A DNA stretch of 64,000 nucleotides from Sphaerisporangium flaviroseum (GTDB lineage Bacteria > Actinomycetota > Actinomycetes > Streptosporangiales > Streptosporangiaceae), in NCBI RefSeq assembly GCF_039537005.1, contig NZ_BAAAZR010000001.1, positions 1,273,326 through 1,337,325 of the forward strand, read 5' to 3'. Below, one piece after another: positions 35,538-44,109 of the stretch. How positions within the stretch are numbered: the first letter of the stretch is position 1; the number at the start of each line of letters is the position of its first letter. Below the pieces are notes generated by a model that saw only the letters and a program-made list of their open reading frames with translations, made no database searches and was not told the DNA's origin. Made by a program: the position numbers and the translations under genes.

Positions 35538-36509
35538 TCATGGCACCGATGACTTCTTCGATGGTTCCCCGGCCGTCTGCCAGGGGAGTGCGGGCAGGCC
35601 GTGCCGGGCACGCAGGAGCATCCAGATGACCGGGGCGGCGACCAGGACGCCGGCCAGCACCCACGCCGTCACGGTGGTGCTGAGGTCGAACATCTTCAGC
35701 GCCGAGGCGAGCAGCACGAACGCCAGCGCGCGGCGGATGAGCCCGCCAGGGGCGCGGGAGGAGATCCGTGAGCCGAGGTAGACACCGGGAATGGAACCCA
35801 CCAGCAGCGCCGTGGTGACCGAGAGCTTGAAGTCACCGAACAGCAGGTGGCCCAGCGCCGCCGACATGACGAGGGGAACCGCCTGGACCAGGTCCGTACC
35901 GACGAGCTGGTTGGCCTTGAGCGCGGGATAGATGGCGAGCAGCGCCACGATGATCAGCGAGCCGGAGCCGACGGAGGTCATGCCCACCACCAGCCCGCCC
36001 ACGACGCCGACCACGACGGTGGGGATCGGCCGTACGGACACCGACGGCAGCCCGGTCGCGGCCGGCTCGCCCGGCTCCGCCGTACGGCGGCCGGTCGCGG
36101 GGGTGCGGCCTTCCGCCCGGTCGCGCATCGCCAGATAGCCCCGTACGGCCAGGCCCGCCGCCGCGATCAGGAGCGCGACGCCCAGCGCCTTCTGCACCAG
36201 GTCCTGGACGTCCTGGCCGTCGCCCAGCGCCCTGGCGACGAGCACGCCGCAGAACGCCGCGGGTATGGAGCCCAGGCACAACCAGCCGACCAGCTTGAGG
36301 TTGACGGTCCCCCGCCGCAGATGGACCACGCTGCCGACCGGCTTCATCACCGCCGCCGCCACGAGGTCGCTGGAGACCGCGGTGAGCGGCGGCACGCCGA
36401 AGAACGTGACGAGCATGGGCGTCATGAGCGCGCCACCACCCATGCCGGTCAGCCCGACGACGATGGCGACCAGGAACGAGCCGATCGCCATGGTGTAGTC
36501 GAAATCCAC
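35538..36509 (-). CDS. TauE/SafE-family permease
   Basis: 323 residues with about eight membrane helices. Typical signatures: GLTGMGGGALMTPMLVTFFGVPP and VGGLVVGMTSVGSGSLIIVALL, the duplicated halves of TauE/SafE. Proposed role is export of sulfite or organosulfonates or uptake of small anions. No sulfur genes nearby. A 25-residue hydrophilic loop lies between the halves. Confidence 0.88.
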   Translation of the reverse strand: MDFDYTMAIGSFLVAIVVGLTGMGGGALMTPMLVTFFGVPPLTAVSSDLVAAAVMKPVGSVVHLRRGTVNLKLVGWLCLGSIPAAFCGVLVARALGDGQDVQDLVQKALGVALLIAAAGLAVRGYLAMRDRAEGRTPATGRRTAEPGEPAATGLPSVSVRPIPTVVVGVVGGLVVGMTSVGSGSLIIVALLAIYPALKANQLVGTDLVQAVPLVMSAALGHLLFGDFKLSVTTALLVGSIPGVYLGSRISSRAPGGLIRRALAFVLLASALKMFDLSTTVTAWVLAGVLVAAPVIWMLLRARHGLPALPWQTAGEPSKKSSVP

Positions 36510-36611
36510 CTCCCTAACCTATACAAGCCCTAGGGAGTGGCGGGACTATGGCCGACCGGTGGGGTCTCGCGGAGTGGGCCGGATGTGCTGGGCCTTCGCC
36601 GACACCCCCGG

Positions 36612-37430
36612 TCACTCAGGGTCTGGTGTGGCGGCGAGCAGGTCCTCCGGCTTGGAGATCTGGAATCTCCACAGGTCGGTCGCCACTCCGTTGTAGGCCT
36701 CCGCGACGGCGAGGGCGACCGCTCCGGTGTCGAGCAGGGCCTGGTCTCCCTCCAGTGCCACCGTGCCGTCGTCCTCCTCGAAAGGGACCACATCGACCTT
36801 GACCACTTGCGTCGCGTACGGCAGCAGGGCCAGCACGACCGGAGGGATGTCCTTGTCGTGGACGGCGGTGACGAAGATGTCGGCTCCGCCGTACATGTGG
36901 AAACCCGGTTGCACCAGGTGGACGATGCCCTCGTCCAGCTCGGCGGGGCCGGCCGATTCCCAGTTCGCCGACACCGAGTCGGCGGGACGCAGCAGCCCGC
37001 GAAGCAGCGGGATCATCTCCTCGGGGGGCGGCATCTCCCCGAGATAGGCGATCGGTCCCCGGCCCTCGGCGTCGGCCGGGTCGCTCATGCTTCCCCGGGT
37101 CAGCGCCCAGCCGTCGAGGCGGTGGGCGATCCCCTCCGCGAGTAACCTGTCGAAGCCGTCCATGGGGAGCGGGCCGTCGGCGACGATCCGATAGGCCCAC
37201 AACCGGTCCTCGTCGTGGATGTTCAGCTTGCGAAGCTCGGGCTCGCCGAGCTCGACGCCGGCCTCCACCCGAAGCCCGGTGAGCACGATGTCCGCGCCGT
37301 CCAGGCGCGCGGAGGGATCGGCGAGCTGGATGATCTCCAGAAGCGCCGCAGGGCTGGACGCGGACTGCGACAGAGCGGTGGGACCGGTGCGCAGGCGGCT
37401 GAGAGACAGGCGATCCGACAACCAGCTCAT
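36612..37430 (-). CDS. Hypothetical protein, 272 residues
   Basis: Starts MSWLSDRLSLSRLRTG at an ATG with GAGGAG 5 bases upstream; an in-frame extension to 37574 lacks signals. Acidic, cytosolic, no clear motif (LLEIIQLADPSARLDGAD, GLRVEAGVELGEPELRKLN, VVKVDVVPFEEDDGTV). I do not recognise the family. Confidence 0.55.
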   Translation of the reverse strand: MSWLSDRLSLSRLRTGPTALSQSASSPAALLEIIQLADPSARLDGADIVLTGLRVEAGVELGEPELRKLNIHDEDRLWAYRIVADGPLPMDGFDRLLAEGIAHRLDGWALTRGSMSDPADAEGRGPIAYLGEMPPPEEMIPLLRGLLRPADSVSANWESAGPAELDEGIVHLVQPGFHMYGGADIFVTAVHDKDIPPVVLALLPYATQVVKVDVVPFEEDDGTVALEGDQALLDTGAVALAVAEAYNGVATDLWRFQISKPEDLLAATPDPE

Positions 37431-37655
37431 CACATCTCCTCGTGATCGAGATGCGACCGACGATATCCAGAACCGCCGCCACTCGCGATGCTTCTCCCCG
37501 GTGGATATCGGAAACCGGCCGCTTCGGCGCCGCCGCCGGTGCGAAGACCCGGACGGATGGGTCCACGACATCACCCCTACCGGCCGGCCGCCACGGGATC
37601 ACCGGCAATATTCTGGAGTCATGCACTCGGCCGCACCCGCTGAGAGAGCCGCACC

Positions 37656-38057
37656 ATGACAGAGCGCAAACCGCCCGGAGTGAGCTTCGAGACGTGGATC
37701 GACAGGCAGATCCGCGAAGCGATGGAGCGTGGCGAGTTCGACGATCTGCCAGGTACCGGCAAGCCCATCCCCGACCTGGACAAGCCGTACGACGAGCTGT
37801 GGTGGGTCAAGCAGAAGCTGCGCCGCGAGAACGTGTCCTACCTGCCACCGACGCTCGCCCTGCGCAAGGAGGCCGAGGACGCGCTCGCGGCGGCGTCCGC
37901 GGCCGAGTCGGAGCACGAGGTACGGCGCATCGTGGCGGACATCAACGAGACGATCCGCAAGGCGATCAGGACCGGCCTGTCCGGCCCTCCGCTGAACCTG
38001 ATGCCGTTCGACGTCGAACGGGTCGTGCGTGAATGGCGCCGGGAGCACTGGGATTGA
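37656..38057 (+). CDS. DUF1992 / DnaJC28 conserved-domain protein
   Basis: 133 residues. FETWIDRQIREAMERGEFDDLPGTGKPI and the WWVKQKLRRENVSYLPPTLALRKE segment match the DnaJ-homologue-C28 conserved domain (formerly DUF1992), found without a J domain in bacteria. Function unknown. Downstream, 38058-38214 contains no gene. Confidence 0.85.
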   Translation: MTERKPPGVSFETWIDRQIREAMERGEFDDLPGTGKPIPDLDKPYDELWWVKQKLRRENVSYLPPTLALRKEAEDALAAASAAESEHEVRRIVADINETIRKAIRTGLSGPPLNLMPFDVERVVREWRREHWD

Positions 38058-38214
38058 CCGTGGGCGTTCCGGCCTCCCGGCCGCCTTCGATGCCGGGGCC
38101 GCGGTAGAGCCGCTCGGGCGCGCCGGGCCCCGCGTGGTAGGGCCTTCACCCGTGGCCGGGGCGACGCGGACGCCCGCCCTAAACTGAGCGGACGCTTGAT
38201 CGAGGAGGCGGCCG

Positions 38215-38376
38215 ATGCGGCACACCGCTCTTGAGGAGAACGACGAGCGCGGCTCGGACGGCGCGCTGGTCGCCGAGGGGGACTTCACCCACGTGTTCTG
38301 CGACCGGACGACCCGCCGGCCCGTACCGATCGAGGGCGACATGCGAACCGCGATGGAGAGGCTGGTACTCGGTTGA
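38215..38376 (+). pseudogene. Thioesterase-like stump with an intact ribosome-binding site
   Basis: 53 codons: ALVAEGDFTHVFCDRTTRRPVPIEG then DMRTAMERLVLG resembles the C-terminal third of hotdog-fold acyl-CoA thioesterases (VRGEFTHVF.D...RP.P). The N-terminal two thirds are missing, but GAGGAGG lies 7 bases before the ATG, so a short peptide could be made. Its TGA overlaps a TTG that opens the mini-ORF array. A real small gene cannot be ruled out. Confidence 0.45.
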
Positions 38377-38549
38377 GCAGGAGCGTGCGGACCGCGACGG
38401 CCAGGGTGGTGATCGCGTGAGCAGGAGCGTGCGGATCGCGACGGCCAGGGTGGTGATCGTGTGATCACGAGCGTGCGGATCGCGACGGCCAGGCCGGTGA
38501 TCGCGTGAGCAGGAGCGTGCGGATCGCGACGGACAGGCCGGTGATCGTG
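38374..38549 (+). repeat. Four 44-bp tandem repeats forming GTGA-coupled mini-ORFs
   Basis: Units at 38374-38417, 38418-38461, 38462-38505 and 38506-38549. Each contains AGCGTGCGGA-CGCGACGG and differs at a few positions. Each unit is a 15-codon ORF whose TGA overlaps the GTG (first: TTG) of the next: peptides MSRSVRTATARVVIA, MSRSVRIATARVVIV, MITSVRIATARPVIA and MSRSVRIATDRPVIV. The last GTGA is the start of the Zn-ADH gene, which begins MITTRA, so the array probably grew from the ADH start. Confidence 0.85.
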
Positions 38550-39661
38550 TGATCACGACGCGTGCGGCCGTGCTGGTCGAGTCGGGCCGGCCCGCCCCCT
38601 ATGCCGAGTCACGCCCGCTGGAGATCCGCGAGCTCACTCTGGCCCCGCCCGGCCCGGGGGAGTTGCTCGTACGCGTAGGGGCGGCCGGGCTCTGCCACTC
38701 CGACCTGTCGGTGATCAACGGGTCCCGGCCGAGGCCGCTGCCCATGGCGCTCGGTCACGAGGCGGCGGGCGAGGTCGTCGAGGCGGGCCAGGGCGCCGAG
38801 TTCGCGCCCGGCGACCACGTGGTGCTGACCTTCGTGCCGGCCTGCGGTGACTGTCCCGGCTGCGCGTCCGGGCGGCCGGCGCTCTGCGGCCCCGGCGCGG
38901 CCGCCAACCGCGAGGGCGTGCTGCTCGGCGGCGGCCGGCGGCTGTCCGGTGGGGTCGGCCATCACCTCGGCGTCTCGGCCTTCTCCGACCACATCGTCGT
39001 GTCCGGCCGCTCCGCCGTCCGGATCGATCGCGACCTGCCGTTCGAGATCGCCGCGCTGTTCGGCTGCGCCGTGCTCACCGGCGCGGGCGCGGTCTTCCAC
39101 AGCGCGGCCGTGACCCCGCGTGACTCCGTCGCCGTATTCGGTCTCGGCGGTGTGGGCCTGTCGGCGCTGCTCGCGGCCCGGGCCGCCGGCGTCGCCACGC
39201 TGGTCGCCGTCGACGTCGTCCCGCACAAGCTGGCCCTGGCACGCGAGCTGGGCGCGACCCACGTGATCGAGGGCGGGCCCGAGGCCGCCGAGGAGGTGCG
39301 GGAGGCGACCGGCGGCGGCGCCAACAAGGTCATCGAGACCACCGGCGTGGTCCCGGTGCTCGCGCAGGCCTACGCCGCCACCGCACCGGGCGGCACCACC
39401 GTCACGGTCGGTCTCCCCGATCCGGGCCGGGAGCTGAGCCTGCCCGCGCTCAGCCTGGTCGCCGAGGAGCGGACGCTGCGCGGAAGCTACCTCGGCTCGT
39501 GCGTGCCGCGCCGGGACGTGCCCCGTTTCATCGGCATGTACCGGGCGCAGGCCCTTCCCGTGGACAGGCTGCTGTCGGACAGGCTCGCGCTCGACGACGT
39601 CAACGCCGGGTTCGACCGCCTGCACACGGGCGCGGCCGTGCGCCAGGTGATCGTGTTCTGA
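38549..39661 (+). CDS. Zinc-dependent alcohol dehydrogenase
   Basis: 370 residues from GTG. Catalytic zinc site AGLCHSDLSVI and GHEAAGEVV; structural zinc CGDCPGCASGRPALC; nucleotide-binding VAVFGLGGVGLSALLAA. The layout matches class III-like/aryl-alcohol dehydrogenases of actinobacteria. The GTG overlaps the stop of the last 44-bp mini-ORF and has no separate ribosome-binding site, so translation seems to depend on coupling. A thioesterase stump upstream suggests an old acyl/alcohol catabolic operon. Confidence 0.88.
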   Translation: MITTRAAVLVESGRPAPYAESRPLEIRELTLAPPGPGELLVRVGAAGLCHSDLSVINGSRPRPLPMALGHEAAGEVVEAGQGAEFAPGDHVVLTFVPACGDCPGCASGRPALCGPGAAANREGVLLGGGRRLSGGVGHHLGVSAFSDHIVVSGRSAVRIDRDLPFEIAALFGCAVLTGAGAVFHSAAVTPRDSVAVFGLGGVGLSALLAARAAGVATLVAVDVVPHKLALARELGATHVIEGGPEAAEEVREATGGGANKVIETTGVVPVLAQAYAATAPGGTTVTVGLPDPGRELSLPALSLVAEERTLRGSYLGSCVPRRDVPRFIGMYRAQALPVDRLLSDRLALDDVNAGFDRLHTGAAVRQVIVF

Positions 39662-39746
39662 CACCCACGGGGGAGACCTCGCCCGCCGGAGGTGCCGTGC
39701 CGTCCGACTTCCGATCATCGGTCCCCTTCCGCCCGGCGGAGTTATC

Positions 39747-40130
39747 TTGGGAACCGTGGATGAGAACCGGGCACGGCGGGTCGTGGACGCGCTGCGTGAG
39801 CGTGGCATAGACGGTCATCTGGCGAGAGTCGGTGTCGACCAGTTCGGGATACGGGTGTCACTGCCCGGCGGGCGCGAGGCGGAATGGGACACCGACGGCA
39901 CCGCGGGTCTCGAAGCGCAGGTGATGCGGGACGGCATGCTGGTCGGCTTCGTGCCGATGATCGCCGGGTCCGAGGACTTCGACGAGGCTCAGGTCGTCGA
40001 CGCCATCGCGCGGACCAACTACGACCAGCCCATCGCCCGGCAACTGCCGGTCGCCCCGCCGCCGGCCCCACCCCTGCCTCGCGCCGGCGGCCTCTTCCGT
40101 CGCTTCCTCGACGGTTTCCGCTACCGGTGA
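39747..40130 (+). CDS. Hypothetical protein, 127 residues
   Basis: TTG start chosen because GGAG lies 6 bases upstream; GTG at 39756 is the alternative. RRVVDALRERGIDGHLARVGVDQFGIRV suggests an alpha-beta fold; the C-terminus is Pro-rich then basic (LPRAGGLFRRFLDGFRYR). No family recognised. Confidence 0.5.
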   Translation: MGTVDENRARRVVDALRERGIDGHLARVGVDQFGIRVSLPGGREAEWDTDGTAGLEAQVMRDGMLVGFVPMIAGSEDFDEAQVVDAIARTNYDQPIARQLPVAPPPAPPLPRAGGLFRRFLDGFRYR

Positions 40131-40197
40131 CGGGCTCCTGGCAGGATGATCGCCACACCGCGGAGACCGCACACATCGCATTCGGGAGACCAGCGCC

Positions 40198-40575
40198 ATG
40201 ACCCCTGCCAGTGGGCTGAAGCTCACGACCGTCAACATCGACGCACCGGATCCCGCCGCGCTCGCACGCTTCTACGAGCGGCTCCTCGGCTGGAAGATCA
40301 CCAGGGAGGAGCCGGACGACGTCTTCCTGAGCGACCCCGAGGGCGGAGTGGGGCTGTCGTTCCAGAGGGAGTCGTCCTACGTCCGGCCGACCTGGCCGGC
40401 CGGCCCCGGTGACCAGCAGATGATGATGCACCTGGAGATCCGCGTCGACGACCTGGACGGCGCGAGCGCACACGCCGACGCATGTGGTGCCACTCTCGCC
40501 GGCTACCAGCCCCAGGACGATGTCCGCGTCTATCTCGACCCGGCGGGGCATCCCTTCTGTCTCTGGCTGGAGTGA
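40198..40575 (+). CDS. VOC-family (glyoxalase-like) protein
   Basis: 125 residues. LKLTTVNIDAPDPAALARFYERLLGW and QPQDDVRVYLDPAGHPFCLW are the beta-alpha-beta-beta-beta signatures. Metal-dependent small-molecule enzyme or binding protein; substrate unknown. Confidence 0.85.
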   Translation: MTPASGLKLTTVNIDAPDPAALARFYERLLGWKITREEPDDVFLSDPEGGVGLSFQRESSYVRPTWPAGPGDQQMMMHLEIRVDDLDGASAHADACGATLAGYQPQDDVRVYLDPAGHPFCLWLE

Positions 40576-40627
40576 CAGGCCCGCGACCCGACGAGGTGGC
40601 CGTGCGTCGACGGCCGTTGACGCACGT

Positions 40628-40658
40628 TTGACCTTGACGCGACGTCAACGTGTCTAAT
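40628..40658 (+). promoter_or_regulatory. MerR-type promoter with 19-bp spacer
   Basis: TTGACC (40628-40633) and TCTAAT (40653-40658) are separated by 19 bp, the overlong spacer that MerR regulators untwist. The spacer contains TTGAC-GCGAC-GTCAA, a perfect inverted repeat. The predicted start (40665) is the A of the MerR gene's ATG: leaderless and self-regulated. Confidence 0.75.
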
Positions 40659-40664
40659 GAGGGC

Positions 40665-41441
40665 ATGCGGATCGGCGAGCTCGCCGCGCTGGTCGGGGTG
40701 TCCACCCGTACCGTGCGCTACTACCACCACCTGGGCCTTCTTCCCGAGCCGGCGAGGCTGGCCAACGGCTACCGGGAGTACCGGCTGCGGGATTCGGTGG
40801 CCCTCGCCCGGATACGGCACCTGGCCGAGCTGGGCCTGTCGCTGGAAGAGCTCCGCGACGCGCTGGCCGACGACGAGGGCCGGGATCTGCGCGAGGTGCT
40901 CCTCGAGCTGGACGCCGAGCTGGCCAGGCAGCAGGAGGCCATCGGCGCCAGACGTGACCGGCTGGCCACGCTGCTGGCGGAGGTCGACCTCCACCCCGAC
41001 TCGATGGTGACCGGTGACATGGCGGAGGTGCTGCGCCACCTGCCCGCCGAGGGCTCGACGTTCGCCCAGGTCGATCGGGAACTGCTGACGCTGGTGAGCG
41101 TCATGGCCGACCCCGCCGACCAGGCCCGCATGCTCAAGCTGATGCGTCCCCTCACCGAGCCCGACGCGCTCGCACGCGGCCACGCCCTCTATGCCCGGCT
41201 CGACGACCTCGCCGACGCGGAGCCCGATGATCACCGCGTCGCCGTGCTCGCCGCCGACCTGGCCGCCCACATCCCCGATGAGATGGCGAGGCTGATGGTC
41301 GCGAACGTGCCCGCTGCCCGGTCCGGCCCTGTCGACAACGCGGACGACGGGCGGTGGCTGGAGGTGCTGTCCGGCGAGGTCTCTCCCGCCCAGGCAGAGG
41401 TGTTCCGGCTGCTCATGACCATGCTGAAGGAGAGAGCGTGA
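40665..41441 (+). CDS. MerR-family transcriptional regulator
   Basis: 258 residues from ATG at 40665. HTH: MRIGELAALVGVSTRTVRYYHHLGLLPEPARLANGYREY, then a long dimerisation helix (ELDAELARQQEAIGARRDRLATLL) and a ~120-residue C-terminal domain without the cysteines of metal sensors, so a drug or organic ligand is more likely. Stop overlaps the next ATG (TGATG), coupling it to a membrane protein that may be its target. Confidence 0.88.
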   Translation: MRIGELAALVGVSTRTVRYYHHLGLLPEPARLANGYREYRLRDSVALARIRHLAELGLSLEELRDALADDEGRDLREVLLELDAELARQQEAIGARRDRLATLLAEVDLHPDSMVTGDMAEVLRHLPAEGSTFAQVDRELLTLVSVMADPADQARMLKLMRPLTEPDALARGHALYARLDDLADAEPDDHRVAVLAADLAAHIPDEMARLMVANVPAARSGPVDNADDGRWLEVLSGEVSPAQAEVFRLLMTMLKERA

Positions 41442-42283
41442 TGCTGAGGATCGCCCGCGTCGTTCTGTTCGCCGCGATTCCCGCGGAATTGCTGGTCATG
41501 GTCCTGCTCGTGTCCGGGGTCTCGCTGCCCGGCGTGGTGGTGGCGGCTGTCGAGACGGCCGTCGTGCTGATCGTCGTCCTGGAGGCGACGGTCGTGTACC
41601 GGCTGTTCAGGGCCGAACGCCAGGGTGGCGCGGACCGGCGGGCGGCGCTGCGGGCGACCGTTCATCGGCTGGTGCCCGTCCAGGTGCGCAAGATCATCGA
41701 TTTCGAGCTCAAGGGCCTGGTGAGCCTCGCCCTGTGGGTCGTCCGGCGCCGCGACGGCGTGCCGCCCGGCGCCACGGCGGTGCCGTACTCAGGGGGGCAG
41801 TCGTCGACGCTGCTGGTGCTGCTGTTCCTCATGGCCGTCGAAACGGTGGGGGTGGACGTGCTGCTGAGGGCGCTCGACGTGCCGGACGGGGTGCGCGCCC
41901 TGGTGCTGGTGGTGGACCTCTACGGGATCGTGGTGGGGCTGGCGCTCGGCGCGGCCTGCGTCACCCGGCCGCACGTCGTCGCAGACGAGGAACTGCGCAT
42001 CCGCTACGGCGCGTACTTCGACCTGCGCGTCCCCCGTCACCTGATCGCATCGGTACGGCTGTCTCGCGGCTACAACGAGACCGGCATGGTCGCGGTGGCG
42101 GATGGGCGGCTCAGCGTGGCGGTGTCCTCCCAGACCAACGTGGTCGTCGAGCTGACCGAACCGATCACGGTCGTCCGCCCTCTCGGCCGCCGGGCCGAAG
42201 CCACCACGATCCGCTTCTTCGCCGACTCACCGGACACCGCCCTCACAGCCCTCCGCGCTCCCAGCATCACGGTGCCGGCCTAG
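41441..42283 (+). CDS. Membrane protein coupled to MerR
   Basis: 280 residues. Hydrophobic helices at about 7-28, 33-52, 118-140 and 150-175, then a C-terminal PH-like beta domain (ELRIRYGAYFDLRVPRHLIASVRLSRG). AAGGAG lies upstream within merR. No family I can name; perhaps a sensor or stress membrane protein under MerR control. Its end overlaps a minus-strand stump by 17 bases. Confidence 0.65.
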   Translation: MLRIARVVLFAAIPAELLVMVLLVSGVSLPGVVVAAVETAVVLIVVLEATVVYRLFRAERQGGADRRAALRATVHRLVPVQVRKIIDFELKGLVSLALWVVRRRDGVPPGATAVPYSGGQSSTLLVLLFLMAVETVGVDVLLRALDVPDGVRALVLVVDLYGIVVGLALGAACVTRPHVVADEELRIRYGAYFDLRVPRHLIASVRLSRGYNETGMVAVADGRLSVAVSSQTNVVVELTEPITVVRPLGRRAEATTIRFFADSPDTALTALRAPSITVPA

Positions 42284-42440
42284 GAGGCCCGTCGGCGGCG
42301 CGCCCTGCCGAAGCGGCCCTCTCCTCGAGCTCTTCCTTCACCAGCGTGCGAAGCTCGAGCGCGACATCCTTGCGCTGGGTGCGCGGCAGCAGCCGCGCCA
42401 CGTCGGACACGTAGCTGTCGATGAGATCGTCAGCGTTCAT
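42267..42440 (-). pseudogene. N-terminal stump of a HAAS/permease-prefix-domain protein
   Basis: 57 residues starting MNADDLIDSYVSDVARLLPR with VALELRTLVKEELEERAA, the conserved N-terminal HAAS module of PadR-linked membrane proteins that normally run several hundred residues. Here the frame ends in GPPRPAP and runs into the 3' end of the facing gene. Preceded by the PadR stump, which overlaps its start, the usual gene order. Confidence 0.6.
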
Positions 42441-42571
42441 GACGCCCTCCGTCTTTCAGGAGCTGATCCATGGTGTCGTTCAGGCCACGCCAGCTGTCCG
42501 TCAGCCTCTCGTACAGGCGGCGGCCGTCGGCGCTGAGCACGTAGTAGCGGCAGAAGCTCCGGCTGGAGTCG
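42430..42571 (-). pseudogene. C-terminal stump of a PadR-family regulator
   Basis: The frame reads GGDSSRSFCRYYVLSADGRRLYERLTDSWRG... and ends DQLLKDGGRHER, with the PadR C-terminal KYY-LT--GR motif (here CRYYVLSADGR). It stops eight bases inside the HAAS frame. The DNA-binding N-terminus is absent; the frame begins within a terminator hairpin of the next gene, showing a deletion joint at about 42571. Confidence 0.6.
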
Positions 42572-42611
42572 CCGCCGCTCCCGGCTCGGGCGGCCGAGCC
42601 GGGAGCGGCGG
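42572..42611 (-). terminator. 18-bp perfect hairpin terminator
   Basis: CCGCCGCTCCCGGCTCGG (42572-42589) pairs with CCGAGCCGGGAGCGGCGG (42594-42611) around a four-base loop. It lies two bases beyond the stop of the beta-helix gene. Confidence 0.85.
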
Positions 42612-42613
42612 GG

Positions 42614-43777
42614 TCAGCACCTGGTGATTCGGGAGTTCACCAGAACGATGTTGCGGATGACGATGTTCCTTCCGCAGGGGTTCTCGGTGATGACCGAGTT
42701 CGTCAGGGTCAGGTTCTGGATCGTCACGTCGGACGACACGGGGAACTCCGTGCGCGAGGCGATGCGCACGTCCGAGCCGTTGACCGTGCCGCTCTGCGCG
42801 GCGATCGTGACGTTGTAGCAGTTCTCTATCAGGATCGAGTTGCTGCCGGTCTGCGCGATGTCCACCCGGTCGATGACGGCGCCGCCGCTCTCCGAGACGC
42901 AGAAGACGCCGCGGCCGCCGCCCCGGGCGATGACCGAGCCGACGCGGACATTGGCCGGGTAGGCGCTGCCGATCCGGCCGTTGCGGTTGGCCATGCGGAA
43001 CGCCGCGTAGCCCGTTCCGGTGCCCGCGCCCTGCGCGTCGACCGTTCCGACGGTGGCGTTGATCGTGTCGTTCAACAGCAGCCCGGACTGCCCGGTGTTG
43101 CGCGCCGTCACGGTGCCTATCGTGATGCCGTCGACCCCGTAGGTCTCGACGCCGTGGCTGTTGCCGCCCGAGGCGTACACGTTGTCGATCCGCACGTTCC
43201 TGGTCCGTACGTTGCGGTTGCTGTGGTTGTCGATGCGGATGCCGAGGCCCGCGGAGCCGAGGCGCAGGTCCATCTGGCCGAGGATGATGTTCGTGCCGTT
43301 ACGGATGAAGACCCCGAAGTACGGCGAGCCGGTGACGTTCAGCCAGGGGACCTCGACATCGGTGACGTTCTGGGCGCGCACCACCGCGTTGTTGGCGCTG
43401 ATCGTCCCGCTCACGTTGATCGTGCCGCACACCTCAAGCACGGTGTAGCTGGGCAGGTCAAGTGATTGGTTGGCGTTCATCGATCCCGAGCCGCGGACGA
43501 TCACCTTCTGCTTGGAGGTACGGCCCGCGCTGAGGCTGCCCACCGCTCGCCGCATCGCCTCGATCATGCTGGCGCCGGTGTAGAGGGTGCTGCCGCCGTT
43601 GCGTGCCGTCCAGGTGCCGCCGCTCAGCACCGCCTCCGCGTTGAACGAGCCGCTACCGCACGCGGCGGCGTGGGCGGCGGCCTTCACCGCGGCCGCGTAC
43701 GTGTGCGCGGGGACGCTGACGAGGACGCCGGTTACGGCCAGGCCGAGGGCGGCCAGAACGGTGAGAACGCGGCGCAT
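42614..43777 (-). CDS. Secreted right-handed parallel beta-helix protein
   Basis: 387 residues. Signal peptide MRRVLTVLAALGLAVTGVLV then ...AHTYAAA. Repeating short beta coils (NVTDVEVPWLNVTG, GTNIILGQMDLR, NVRTRNVRIDNVY, GITIGTVTARNTG, NATVGTVDAQG) form a pectate-lyase/GH28-like solenoid. Relatives act on plant or cell-wall polysaccharides; catalytic residues are not clear, so substrate is open. Start at 43777; the frame upstream is Arg/Ser/Pro-rich and has no signals. Confidence 0.75.
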   Translation of the reverse strand: MRRVLTVLAALGLAVTGVLVSVPAHTYAAAVKAAAHAAACGSGSFNAEAVLSGGTWTARNGGSTLYTGASMIEAMRRAVGSLSAGRTSKQKVIVRGSGSMNANQSLDLPSYTVLEVCGTINVSGTISANNAVVRAQNVTDVEVPWLNVTGSPYFGVFIRNGTNIILGQMDLRLGSAGLGIRIDNHSNRNVRTRNVRIDNVYASGGNSHGVETYGVDGITIGTVTARNTGQSGLLLNDTINATVGTVDAQGAGTGTGYAAFRMANRNGRIGSAYPANVRVGSVIARGGGRGVFCVSESGGAVIDRVDIAQTGSNSILIENCYNVTIAAQSGTVNGSDVRIASRTEFPVSSDVTIQNLTLTNSVITENPCGRNIVIRNIVLVNSRITRC

Positions 43778-44109
43778 GCCGCTGATCCCGCCTGAGGGTC
43801 GAGGTTCGGTGTTCAAGGTGTCACTGCTCCCATCGGGACGGTGGAAAGCGCTTTCCGAGGTGGGCGGTGGAGAGGCTTCCAGGGCAACAAGAAGGGATTG
43901 GTTTAGCGCCCCGCCTAAATCACGGCTGTTCGCGGAGTGTCTCAACCAGGGCCAGCGCACTCACTTTCTCGCCAGGAGTCAACCGTGACCGCCTGGATCC
44001 CGTCACGACCTGCGGTCTCTCCGGAAACTTTCACACATTCGACGGGATCGCCCCATGGATGACCCGGCTGGGGCGGGGTGTCGTGCGGGTCCGCGCCGCC
44101 GGGCCGGTG
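43778..44109. promoter_or_regulatory. Upstream region of the beta-helix gene with a GGAAAGCGCTTTCC operator
   Basis: A perfect 14-bp palindrome at 43843-43856, 66 bp before the gene start, has the central AAGCGCTT of LacI-family operators, so the beta-helix gene is probably repressed by a LacI-type sugar regulator. The rest of this 332-bp interval holds no gene. Confidence 0.6.

Noticed and set aside
38374..38549. CRISPR-like array
   Set aside because: Units are contiguous 44-bp tandem repeats without unique spacers, and they are in register with coding frames.
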